Part shown: positions 50,931 through 60,900 of the stretch, one piece after another
Layout of the letters: every line of letters starts with the position of its first letter
Position numbering within the stretch: the first letter of the stretch is position 1
Source of the DNA: Salipiger bermudensis
GTDB lineage: Bacteria > Pseudomonadota > Alphaproteobacteria > Rhodobacterales > Rhodobacteraceae
Length of the DNA: 64,000 nt
Reading direction: 5' to 3'
Assembly: GCF_019801965.1 (NCBI RefSeq)
Contig: NZ_JAHVIA010000006.1
Coordinates: forward strand, 344,710 to 408,709
Notes under the pieces: model-generated
What the model was told of the DNA's origin: nothing
What the model saw: only the letters and a program-made list of their open reading frames with translations
Database searches by the model: none
Translations under genes and position numbers: made by a program

Positions 50931-51911
50931 ATGTTCGCTGCCATCCACGACACCTTCGGCGAGCCCGCCGATGTTCTTGACGCGCGCGAGATCGAGCGCC
51001 CCGAGCCCGGGCCGGGCGAGGCGCTGATCCGCATGGTGCTGTCGCCGATCCACAATCACGATCTGTGGACGATCCGCGGCAGCTACGGCTACAAGCCGCC
51101 GCTGCCCGGCGCCATCGGCGGCTCCGAGGCGCTTGGCATCGTCGAGGCGCTTGGCGAGGGCGTCGATCCCGAGCTGCTTGGCAAGCGCGTCGCCGCGGCC
51201 GGGGTGCACGGCGCCTGGGCGGAGTATTTCACCGCCCCCGCCTCCGCGCTGCTGCCGCTGCCCGAGGCCATTCCCGACACCGCCGGCGCCCAGCTCGTGG
51301 CGATGCCGTTCAGCGCGCTGTCGCTGCTCGAGACGCTGAAGGTCGGTGAAGGCCAATGGCTGATCCAGACCGCCGCCAACGGTGCGGTCGGCAAGATCAT
51401 GTCCGGGCTCGCCAGAGCGCGCGGCATCCACCTGCTCAACCTCGTGCGCCGCGACGAGGCCGCCAACGAGCTGCTCAAGACCGGCATGACCAACGTGCTC
51501 TCGACCGCAGATCCCGACTGGAAGTCCAAGGCGCGCGCCCTGATCGGCGAGGCCGGCGCGGTCTCGGCCATCGACTCGGTCGGCGGCGAGATGGCGGCGA
51601 GCCTCGTCGACCTGCTGGGCACCGATGGCGAGCTGGTGGTTTTCGGCACCGCGACCGGCGCGCCGCTGGCGCTGTCCTCGAGCGATCTCATCACCAAGCA
51701 CATCACGGTGAAGGGCTTCTGGGGAGCGCGGGTCAGCCAGGAGATGGCGCTCGACACCCGCCGCCGCCTGATCGGCGAACTGGTCGAGCTGGCCGCGCGC
51801 GGCGAGCTGCCGCTCGAGACCGGTGGCAGCTACTCCCTGTCGCGCAGCGCCGACGCGATGAAAGCGGCGCTGACGCCCGGCCGGGCCGGCAAGATCATGC
51901 TGCGCCCCTGA
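50931..51911 (+). CDS. Zinc-free medium-chain reductase (quinone oxidoreductase-like)
   Basis: The protein has 326 residues from ATG 50931 behind GAAAGGAAAGA; the longer frame upstream overlaps the TetR gene. The MDR fold shows as the N-terminal catalytic half (PGPGEALIRMVLSPIHNHDL) and a Rossmann half with AANGAVGKIMSGLARARG for NADPH. The catalytic zinc Cys/His ligands of alcohol dehydrogenases are missing, so it belongs with quinone oxidoreductases or 2-enoyl reductases. It probably reduces electrophilic enones or quinones, in keeping with control by the adjacent TetR regulator. A strong stem-loop follows. Confidence 0.9.
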   Translation: MFAAIHDTFGEPADVLDAREIERPEPGPGEALIRMVLSPIHNHDLWTIRGSYGYKPPLPGAIGGSEALGIVEALGEGVDPELLGKRVAAAGVHGAWAEYFTAPASALLPLPEAIPDTAGAQLVAMPFSALSLLETLKVGEGQWLIQTAANGAVGKIMSGLARARGIHLLNLVRRDEAANELLKTGMTNVLSTADPDWKSKARALIGEAGAVSAIDSVGGEMAASLVDLLGTDGELVVFGTATGAPLALSSSDLITKHITVKGFWGARVSQEMALDTRRRLIGELVELAARGELPLETGGSYSLSRSADAMKAALTPGRAGKIMLRP

Positions 51912-51932
51912 GCGCCGAGCGCGCTCGGCAAC

Positions 51933-51967
51933 CGCGCCACAGGCCCCTTGCGCGGGCCTGTGGCGCG
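51933..51967 (+). terminator. Very strong stem-loop after the reductase
   Basis: Perfect 14-bp arms CGCGCCACAGGCCC (51933-51946) and GGGCCTGTGGCGCG (51954-51967) with a 7-nt loop lie 22 nt after the stop. The remaining DNA to 52217 holds no supported gene and presumably carries the histidine kinase promoter in its AT-richer last 120 bp. Confidence 0.8.
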
Positions 51968-52217
51968 CGGAGCACCGGGCCGGATCACGCCTGCCGAAAG
52001 GCTTCGAAAAGCAGCGGAACCGGCGACCGACACCGCATCGCGCGAGCGGCGAAGATGTCGGGGCCGCACTCGGGCGTGAGGGCGCGGTTTCAAGAAGCGT
52101 TTGGACTCAGGAGTTTACTTTGGCAACCGAGCCGTGCATTTGCTTGGGTAGGTAACTAGAGAATTTGTTAGCGCGCCCTAAACCTATCCTGAGCTCGACA
52201 CGAAGAGATGCCAGAAG

Positions 52218-53828
52218 ATGACCGCTGACCGACCTGCCTTCCAGGGCTTCGACGAGGCCCTGCGCCGGCTTTACCTCCTTGCGGTCGAACCGGACCTTCC
52301 CTTCTGCGACAAGGTCGGCCGCCTGCTCGAGCTTGGCAGCGCCGCGCTCGGGCTCGAGCTTGGCATCGTCAGTGCAATCGAAGATCGGACCTACACCTGC
52401 AGCTTCGTCCACGGGCCCGACTGGGCGCCGGCACCGGGAACGCGCTTCGACGTCGACGGCACCTATTGCCTGCACACGCTACAGGCCAATGAGGTCACCG
52501 CCTTCTACCATGCCGGCCAGGAGCATATCTCGGACCATCCCTGCTACCTGAATTTCGGGCTCGAAAGCTATATAGGGGCGCCGGTGTTTCAGGGCGCTTC
52601 GCGCCACGGCACGCTCAACTTCTCCAGCCCCGAGCCGCGCATGCGGCCGTTTTCCGATCAGGAGCGGGAATTTGTCGGCTTCCTCGCACGCTGGCTCGGC
52701 AACGAATTGCGCGGGCGCGAGGAGCGGCGGCAGCTGCGTGCCCAGCGAAGCCTGTTCGCGGCGGTGATCGACGCGGTGCCCGAGGCCGTGATCGTGGCCG
52801 ATCCGGATCGCCGCGTCTCGATCGTCAACCCGGCGGTCGAAGAGCTCTTCGGCTACACCCCGGGCCAGCTTCTCGGGCGGCAGACGGCGGTGCTCTACGA
52901 GGCGCTCGACGACTACGAGGCCATGGGCAAGAAGAACTTCAATCCCGGCTCTCACTATCAACGCGACCGATTCGCGCTGTCCTGCCGGCGGGCCGACGGC
53001 TCGGTCTTCGAGGGTGCGGTGTCCTCGGCGGATGTGCGCACCGAGGCGGGGGAGCATCTCGGCTATCTCGGCGTGATCCGCGACGTCACCGAGGAAAAGC
53101 GCTTCGAGCGCGCCAAGGACACGCTGATCGCGACGGTCAGCCACGAGCTGAAGAACCCGCTCGCGGCGCTGCAGGGTGCGCTTCGGCTGCTCGGCGCGCG
53201 CGAGACGGAGCTGCCCGAGGGCAGCCAAAAGCTCCTCGCGATCGCATTACGCAACGCCACCGCCATCGAGCGCATGACGAGCGACATTCTCGATCTCGAG
53301 AAGCTGCGCTCGGATGCCGGCCGCGCGGATTTCGATGCGATCCCGCTGAGACCGATCCTCGAACGCGCGATCGAAGCCATCGAGCCCTATGCGGAAGAGC
53401 GCCGGGTGCGGCTGTCTCTGGCGCCTGCCGGGCCCGCCCCCGCGCTGTCTCTGCACGCCGAGCGCATCCAGCGCCTCGCGTCCAACCTGATCTCGAACGC
53501 GATCAAGGCGTCGCCCGAGGACGGCGTGGTTTCTGTCGGCCTGACCGAGGACGGTTTGGGCTTCTGGGTCCGCGACGAAGGCGCCGGCATCCCTGTCGCG
53601 CTTCAGCCGACGCTCTTCGAGCGGTTTTCCCGCGCGCCGAGCTACCGGGTGGATGAAGGCAGCGGGCTCGGGCTGAGCATCGTGAAGGCGATCACCGACC
53701 AACATCTCGGCGCGATCGCCTTCGAGACCGCGGAAGGCGCGGGAACCACCTTCACCGTGCGCTTCCCGGACCCCGCCACCGCCGCGCCAGACGCCTCGGG
53801 GCAGCAGCCTGACGGGTCGCGCGCCTGA
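52218..53828 (+). CDS. Orphan GAF-PAS sensor histidine kinase
   Basis: The protein has 536 residues and no membrane helix, so it is a cytoplasmic sensor. Residues about 25-170 are a GAF domain (LELGSAALGLELGIVSAIED ... SYIGAPVFQG), and residues about 180-300 a PAS domain (VIDAVPEAVIVADPDRRVSI, ending GVIRDVTEEKRFE). The dimerisation domain has His309 in SHELKNPL. ATP-binding boxes follow: N box ASNLISNAIKA, G1 VRDEGAGI, F box region and G2 EGSGLGLSIVKAI. All kinase motifs are intact. No response regulator is adjacent, so its partner lies elsewhere. The signal could be a small molecule or redox/light cue, but no heme or chromophore motif decides it. Confidence 0.92.
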   Translation: MTADRPAFQGFDEALRRLYLLAVEPDLPFCDKVGRLLELGSAALGLELGIVSAIEDRTYTCSFVHGPDWAPAPGTRFDVDGTYCLHTLQANEVTAFYHAGQEHISDHPCYLNFGLESYIGAPVFQGASRHGTLNFSSPEPRMRPFSDQEREFVGFLARWLGNELRGREERRQLRAQRSLFAAVIDAVPEAVIVADPDRRVSIVNPAVEELFGYTPGQLLGRQTAVLYEALDDYEAMGKKNFNPGSHYQRDRFALSCRRADGSVFEGAVSSADVRTEAGEHLGYLGVIRDVTEEKRFERAKDTLIATVSHELKNPLAALQGALRLLGARETELPEGSQKLLAIALRNATAIERMTSDILDLEKLRSDAGRADFDAIPLRPILERAIEAIEPYAEERRVRLSLAPAGPAPALSLHAERIQRLASNLISNAIKASPEDGVVSVGLTEDGLGFWVRDEGAGIPVALQPTLFERFSRAPSYRVDEGSGLGLSIVKAITDQHLGAIAFETAEGAGTTFTVRFPDPATAAPDASGQQPDGSRA

Positions 53829-53989
53829 TCCAGCGCTCTCCCCGGCGCGCAGCCCGCGCAGGCCGCGCCCTCATCGGAGCCGCAGGGGTCCGACGCTGAT
53901 GCCGAGGGCACCTGGCGGTCCGGGCGGGATGTGCAAGTCCGAGCGCGAGACCGGCGAGGGGAGATCCGGCGAGCGGCCCCTGAGACGGC

Positions 53990-55177
53990 TCAGGCCACCG
54001 GCGCCATCACCGCGTGCACTGCCTTCACCAGCCACGGGATGTCGCCCGGCCCGAGCCGCGCCACGTTGACCCGGCCGCCCTTGACCACGTGAATGCCGTA
54101 CTCGCGGGTCAGCGCCGCCTCCTGCGCGTCAGTCAGTGGCAGCAGCGAGAACATCCCCGCCTGTTGCCCAAGATAGGCGAGCTCCCCGGTGCCGAAGATG
54201 TCGTGCTCGGCCTGCACCAGCGCGGTGCGCACCTGCGCCACGCGGGCGCGCATCGCGTCGAGCTCGCCGAGCCACATCGCCGTCAGCTCCGGATCCTGCA
54301 GGATGGTGCGCACCACCGACGGCCCGTGATCCGGCGCGTGCGAGGCGCTCGAGCGCACGATGGCCGTCACCGCGCGGTGCACCCGCGCCCGGTCGGCGCT
54401 GCGGGTCTTCACGAAGAGCGCCCCGGCGCGGTCGCGGTAGATGCCGAAGGACTTCGACAGGGTGATGCAGAGGATGCATTCCTCGAAGCGCTCGGCGATG
54501 AGGCGGGCCGTGGCGCAATCCTCCTCGAAGCTGCCGGCAAAGCCGAGATAGGCGAGATCTAGCCACGGCACGAGTCCGCGCGCCTCAAGCGCATCCAGCA
54601 GCGCCTCGATCTGCTCGGGCGTCATGTCGGCCCCGGTCGGGTTGTGACAGACCCCTTGCATCAGGAAGACGTCGCCCGGCCGCGCCGCAGAGAGCCCGTC
54701 GAGCATCTGTTCGAAGGTGATCTCGCGACGGAGCGGATCGTAATAGGGCACATCGGCAAAGCGTGCGCCCGCGGCGCTGAGGATCGGGACGTAATTGCCG
54801 TAGGTCGGGCGCTGCATCCAGACCGTGGGCCTGGCCGGCATCTGCGCCAGAAGATCCGCCATCACCCGCAGCGCCACCGCGCCGCCGGCGGTCTGCGCTG
54901 AGACCCAGGTGGCGTCATGAGCCGCGCCTATCAGCGCGCGGCCCAGCACGGCGCAATACTCGGCATCGCCGGTCAACGCGAGGTAGGACTTGGTCTTCTG
55001 GGTCTCGACCAATTGCCGCTCGGCGCGCTTGACCGCCTGCAGCACCGGCGTCTCGCCATGCGCGTCCTGATAGATTCCCACCGTCAGGTTGAGCTTGTCG
55101 CTGCGCGGATCCTGCGCAAAGTACTCGGCCCCGATCATGATGGGGTCGACGGGATAGTCCCCGACCGTCTCGAACAT
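53990..55177 (-). CDS. Aromatic/aspartate-type aminotransferase (class I)
   Basis: The protein has 395 residues, matching the TyrB/AspC family. The PLP lysine is in LCITLSKSFGIYRDRAGAL. Other family segments are KLNLTVGIYQD, SYLALTGDAEYC, QTAGGAVALRV, QRPTYGNYVPIL, VCHNPTGADMT and WLDLAYLGFAGSFEED. It is a pyridoxal-phosphate enzyme exchanging amino groups between aspartate or aromatic amino acids and 2-oxoacids. GGGAGGAGAG sits ahead of ATG 55177. A zinc alcohol dehydrogenase lies upstream on the same strand (117 bp gap), and a divergent Lrp regulator precedes it, so amino-acid-responsive control is plausible. Confidence 0.92.
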   Translation of the reverse strand: MFETVGDYPVDPIMIGAEYFAQDPRSDKLNLTVGIYQDAHGETPVLQAVKRAERQLVETQKTKSYLALTGDAEYCAVLGRALIGAAHDATWVSAQTAGGAVALRVMADLLAQMPARPTVWMQRPTYGNYVPILSAAGARFADVPYYDPLRREITFEQMLDGLSAARPGDVFLMQGVCHNPTGADMTPEQIEALLDALEARGLVPWLDLAYLGFAGSFEEDCATARLIAERFEECILCITLSKSFGIYRDRAGALFVKTRSADRARVHRAVTAIVRSSASHAPDHGPSVVRTILQDPELTAMWLGELDAMRARVAQVRTALVQAEHDIFGTGELAYLGQQAGMFSLLPLTDAQEAALTREYGIHVVKGGRVNVARLGPGDIPWLVKAVHAVMAPVA

Positions 55178-55294
55178 CTCTCACTCTCCTCCCGACGGCC
55201 GCTGCCGGCCGCCCTCTTCCCTGCCGGGGTGCACGCGCGCCCCGACCCGCAGGCATAGCCGCTCGGGGCTGCCCTGCAAAGGCGCGGATGCGCC

Positions 55295-56332
<1,038 letters not shown>

Positions 56333-56472
56333 GGCAGGGTCTTTCGGTTTCCGCGTTTCTTTCGGGAGATCATAACCAGACCGCGGGGAATGGCTTTGCC
56401 AATCTTCTTCACTTCCGGCTAGTTTCGGAAAGATCCCTTTCCCCAGACCCGCAATTCGAGAGCTTTCTGCCC

Positions 56473-56946
56473 ATGCCCGAGATCGACGCCGTGAGCGCCC
56501 GCATCCTCACCCTGCTGCAGGAAGACGGCCGAATGACCAACGCACGGCTCGCCGAGACCCTCGGCATGAGCGAAACCCCGTGCTGGCGGCGGCTCAAGCG
56601 GCTCGAGGAAAGCGGCGTCATCGAGGGCTATCAGGCCAACCTCAACCGCCGCAAACTCGGGCTCGGCGTCATGGCCTTCGTGCAACTGCGCTGCTCCGAG
56701 CACGACCAGGCGGCCACCGCCGAGTTCCAGCGCATCGTCGAGACCACGCCCAACATCCTGGCCTGTCACAACACCACCGGCGCCGACGATTTCCTGCTCA
56801 TCGTGGTGGCCCGCGATCTCGACGACTACAGCAGCTTCGTCGACGGCACCCTGCGCCGCCTGCCGGGGGTGACGAGCATCCGCTCGAACCTGTCGCTGAA
56901 GGAGATGAAGGCGTCGAGCAAGCTCCCCGTGGCGCCCCCCGCCTGA
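56473..56946 (+). CDS. Lrp/AsnC-family regulator
   Basis: The protein has 157 residues. The N-terminal HTH is [40 protein letters not shown]. The C-terminal RAM/AsnC domain includes [20 protein letters not shown], then [21 protein letters not shown] and [20 protein letters not shown]. These regulators bind amino acids in the RAM domain and act as octamers. It is divergent from the alcohol dehydrogenase gene and so probably controls it and the aminotransferase behind it. The thioesterase 100 bp downstream may be a read-through partner. Confidence 0.94.
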   Translation: MPEIDAVSARILTLLQEDGRMTNARLAETLGMSETPCWRRLKRLEESGVIEGYQANLNRRKLGLGVMAFVQLRCSEHDQAATAEFQRIVETTPNILACHNTTGADDFLLIVVARDLDDYSSFVDGTLRRLPGVTSIRSNLSLKEMKASSKLPVAPPA

Positions 56947-57046
56947 GCACGTGCGCCGCAGCGTTCGCTTTGCATCCGCCGCAAAGCCCGGCCATAGCTG
57001 CGCCAAGCGGCGCGAAACTGCGTCGTGGCCAGAAGGAGATGCCCCG

Positions 57047-57529
57047 ATGACCGCCCGTCCCGACCGCCCGCTCGGTGTCATCCCGCCGCAAACGCTTGCC
57101 AGCCACTCGGGGCTCGAGCTCTTTGCCCGGATGATCGCCGGGGAGCTGCCCTCGCCGCCGGTCTGCGCGGTGTCGAACCAGTGGATCACCGCGGCGGAGA
57201 AGGGCCGGGTCACCTGGACCTGCTCGCCGCCGCCGAATTTCATCAACCCGATGGGCGGGGTGCATGGCGGCTGGGCGATGACGGTGCTCGACAGCACGCT
57301 GGCCTGCGCGGTGCATTCCGGTCTGCCGGCGGGGCGCGGCTACACCACCGTCGAGGTCAAGACCAACCTCACCCGCGCGCCCAAGGTGGGCGAGATCTAT
57401 ACCTGCGTGGGCGAGCTGATCACCCTCGGGCGCAGCATCGGCACCTCCGAGGCCAAGCTGCTCGACGCCGAGGGGCGCGTCGTCGCCTTCGGAACCACCA
57501 CCTGCCTGATCATGGAGCTGCGGCGCTGA
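57047..57529 (+). CDS. PaaI-like hot-dog thioesterase
   Basis: The protein has 160 residues from ATG 57047 behind AAGGAGAT; the longer frame to 56951 has no conserved sequence. The hot-dog core is FINPMGGVHGGWAMTVLDSTLACAVHS, with the H-G-G motif of PaaI-type acyl-CoA thioesterases, followed by YTTVEVKTNLTRAPKVGEIYTCVGEL. It should release a carboxylate from a CoA thioester, often an aromatic or hydroxylated one. The adjacency to an Lrp regulator and an aromatic aminotransferase would suit aromatic amino-acid turnover, but that is inference. Confidence 0.88.
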   Translation: MTARPDRPLGVIPPQTLASHSGLELFARMIAGELPSPPVCAVSNQWITAAEKGRVTWTCSPPPNFINPMGGVHGGWAMTVLDSTLACAVHSGLPAGRGYTTVEVKTNLTRAPKVGEIYTCVGELITLGRSIGTSEAKLLDAEGRVVAFGTTTCLIMELRR

Positions 57530-57857
57530 GAGGGCGCGCCCTGCGCACCATCCTCCGGGGGTGAGCCCCGGCCAGCGGGCCCGCGCCGCTCAGCCGGTCG
57601 CCGACCGCACTATCGCTGTCGCCAATGCATTCCCGGCTGGTGCCACCCGCGTCGGGCATATGCACCACGGTTCCGGCCTCGCAGAGCTCCGACGAGGTGA
57701 TCTCGATGCCGTTCTGCGCGTCGGGGCTGCCCACGGTCGGCAATTGCGCACGGTCGCGGACGATCGCGGCCTGTTCATCCGCGGCGGCGAGGCCGGCTGC
57801 CGGGCACGCCACGGCAAGGCTGTCGGTCGCGAGGAAGCCAGCGTGATAAATTGCCAT
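57510..57857 (-). CDS. Possible small hypothetical protein
   Basis: The 115-codon minus-strand frame shows codon use like its neighbours (G/C third positions) and reads MAIYHAGFLATDSLAVACPA at the start. It starts 69 bp downstream of the giant VCBS gene and overlaps the thioesterase stop by 20 bp convergently. No ribosome binding site with good spacing and no family are visible. It could equally be a chance frame; the opposite-strand frame 57561-58007 is less convincing. The 396-bp region between the thioesterase and the giant gene otherwise shows nothing. Confidence 0.3.
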   Translation of the reverse strand: MAIYHAGFLATDSLAVACPAAGLAAADEQAAIVRDRAQLPTVGSPDAQNGIEITSSELCEAGTVVHMPDAGGTSRECIGDSDSAVGDRLSGAGPLAGAHPRRMVRRARPLSAAAP

Positions 57858-57925
57858 GTCCCTGGCTCGAAGACCCGGACAATCGTCCTTGGAATGGGCA
57901 CTGAGAATGCGCGCCGGTCCGCGGC

Positions 57926-60900
57926 TCAGCCGGTATTGTCGTCGGTCGGGTCGGGCTGGCCGTGCAGGCTCGGATCGTCGACCGGTTCGTCGACGGGGAG
58001 ATCGTGATGCGCCCCGGGATCGGCATGGTGTTCGGCATCGGCGCCCGCCGGATCCGGCAGCAGCGCCGGGTCGTCGGGCACACCGGTCTGGCCGGGGTCG
58101 GGCAGATCGCCCGGGCTGACGCCGAGGCTGTCGAGATAGGCCGATGCGCCGTGATCGACATCGGCCTGTGGCGGAGGGGTGCCGCCGCCGACCGCGTGCA
58201 GGTAGGGCGCCATCGCGTCCGGCTCTGGCTCCGGTGCGGGCCCTGCGTCATGCTCCGCAAACCCCGGCGCGTCGTGCGGCGCGGCCTCTGCATCGCCGGG
58301 CCCAAGGCGATCGGGCTCGGGAGGCGGGGCCGCATCCAGTGCCGTGCCGAGGACTGCCGCATCGAGCCCGTGATGATCCGCCAAGCCAGCCGTGTCATCG
58401 GCAATCGGGCTGATGGTCACCGTCTCGACCGCATCCGCGTCGGGTGCATCGTGCGGCGCTGGCGCTGCCGGCACCAGCGTGATGCCTTCGAGCGTGGTGT
58501 GATCGATGTGATGGCCGCTTTGGCCATGAACGCTCTGCACGTCGATCTTCACCACGACCTCGGCATCTCCGACCATCTGACCATGGCGCGTGATGGTGAA
58601 GGGATCGGTGTGCAGCCCGGGCACCGCTCCGCTCCCGCCATGCTTGATGACCGCCGAATCCGGGTTGTAGTGGTAATCGAAATGCCCGGTCTGTGGATCG
58701 ATCGTCAGGGTGCCGTACTGCCCATGCAGCGTCACGACGCTGGCGCCGCCGGGCGTCGCGATCCCCCAGCCACCGGTGATGCCGGTGAAGCTGCCCGACA
58801 GGTGCTGCGTGCCGACCCCCTGCACCTGCGCCGTCTGCGGCAGCGGCGCAACGTCGAGATCGGCGCTCGCGGTGCTGGTCGCCCCGGTGCTGTCGCGCAC
58901 CACGATCTGCACCGGGATGTTGTCATGGGTCATGCCCGCGGCCGGATGGAACTCCCACGCCCCGCCCTGCCCCTGGCTGAACGTCCCGAACTGCGGATCG
59001 ACGCTCACCGAGCGGATGCTGAGCGTGTCCCCGGTGTCGATATCGGTGGCGTGCACGCTCTGCAGCAGCTCGCTCTCGGTGAAGCTGCGCGGCTGATCCT
59101 GGTTGGTGCTGCCGAGATCTCCGTGGCTGACCACCGGCGCGTCGTTGGTGCCCGAGATGGTCACCGTGAGCACATGGCTTGTGCCGTCGACGCTGGTCAC
59201 TGTCAGCGTGTCGGTCAGCGGCGCGCTGTTCGGCCCCAGCGCCTGGATCGCCGCCTGAGCGTTGTCGGCGGTGTAGGTCCAGGCGCCGTGAGCATCTAGC
59301 GTGAAGCTGCCGTAGGCCCCCGCACCCGCTGTCACCGGCGTGAACGCCGCCTCGCCCGCGTCGGGATCGGTGATCGCCAGCGTGCCACCGGTGGTCAGGT
59401 TGCCGCCGGTGAGTGCATTGTCCTCCGTCACCGCCCCGGTTCCGCCGGTGATCTGAGCGCCATCGCCCGCCCCTGTCACGTCGATGGTCACGGTATGCGT
59501 CGCCACGGCGCCATGCGGGTCGGTCGCGGTCACCGTGAAGTGCTCATGCTCGAGCTGGCCCGCCGCCAGCGCCTGCACCGCCGGGTTGCCGTTGTCGAGC
59601 GTGTAGGTCCACCGACCGCTCTGGTCCACGCTCAGCGTGCCATAGGTCCCCGGCGTGCCCGGGTCCACCGCCCAGCTCACCATCTCGCCATCGCGGCCTG
59701 CCGTGACCAGATGCCCTCCGGCACTGCCGGGAGCCGAGGTGCGCGCGTCGACATCCGTGCCCGTCAGCGAGCCCGAGACCGTGGTGCTGCGCGCGTCTTC
59801 CGTCACCGCGCCGTGGTCGCTGTCCCCGGCCTTGAGCGAGATCACCGGCGCGTCGTTCGTGCCCTCGATATTGATGAAGATCCGGCTGCGGGCGCTACCT
59901 CCCGCGCCGTCGGTCACCTCGACCTGGAAGGTCTCGCTGCGCGCGGCCCCCTCCGGCAGACGCTGGATGATCGGATCGGTGTTGTCGAGCGTGTAGGTCC
60001 AGTGGCCCTGCGGATCGAGGCTCAGCGTGCCGTGGCTTCCCTGCCCGCTGCCGACGAGATGCCAGCTCAGATCGCCCTGTGGATTGTCGACGTCTGTCGC
60101 CGTCAGCGTGCCGCTGTTGGACACCTGGTAGGTGCCGCTATGCAGATGTGCCTGGAGAATCTCACCCGGCGCGCCGTCTTCCCGCACCGCGCCGAGCCCG
60201 CCCAGCAACGCATTCGGCCCGCTGGTCACCACGGGCGCATCATTGGTGCCCGAGATGGTGACGGTGAGCACATGGCTGGTCCCGTCGACGCTGGTCACCG
60301 TCAGCGTGTCGGTCAGCGGCGCGCTGTTTGGCCCGAGGGCCTGGATCGCCGTCTGGCTGTTGTCGGCGGTGTAGGTCCAGTGGCCCTGCGCATCCAGCGT
60401 GAAGCGGCCATAGCTCCCGGCACCCGCCGTCACCGGCGTGAACGCCGCCTCGCCCGCATCGGGATCGGTGATCCCAAGCGTGCCGCCGGTCGTCAGGTTG
60501 CCACCGGTAACATGCAGATCCTCCGTCACCGCCCCGGTGCCACCGGTGATCACCGCCGGGTCGCCCACCGGGCTCAGCACCATCGACGCGGTGGCCGGAA
60601 CGCTCGGCCCCGTGCCGTCCGTCACCGCGTAGCTGATCGCCACCGGGCCGTTGTAGTTCGGCTCGGGATGATAGGTGAAGCTGCCGCCGGCATTCTGCGA
60701 GAAGGTGCCGTGATCCGCCACCGGGAGACCCGACACCGACAGCACGTCGCCCACGTCCACATCCGTCGTCCGGCCCAGCAGCTGCGCCGCCGTGATCACC
60801 TGCGTCTGGTCCTCGGGCCCGCCCGGCAGCGTCACGGCGCCGGCCACCACCGGCTGATCGTCGGTGCCCGTCACCGTGATCGTCAGCGTCGACGCCGTCG

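Noticed and set aside
53979..53994. CCTGAG-ACGG-CTCAGG hairpin at the aminotransferase stop codon
   Set aside because: Only six base pairs and it overlaps the coding end; possible bidirectional terminator but too weak to annotate.
57531..57542. AGGGCGCGCCCT palindrome after the thioesterase
   Set aside because: It is a loopless 12-bp palindrome, so it cannot form a normal terminator hairpin, and is expected by chance in GC-rich DNA.
57962..59299. 445-codon plus-strand frame opposite the VCBS gene
   Set aside because: The minus strand carries clear VCBS modules here; this frame is their antisense shadow.
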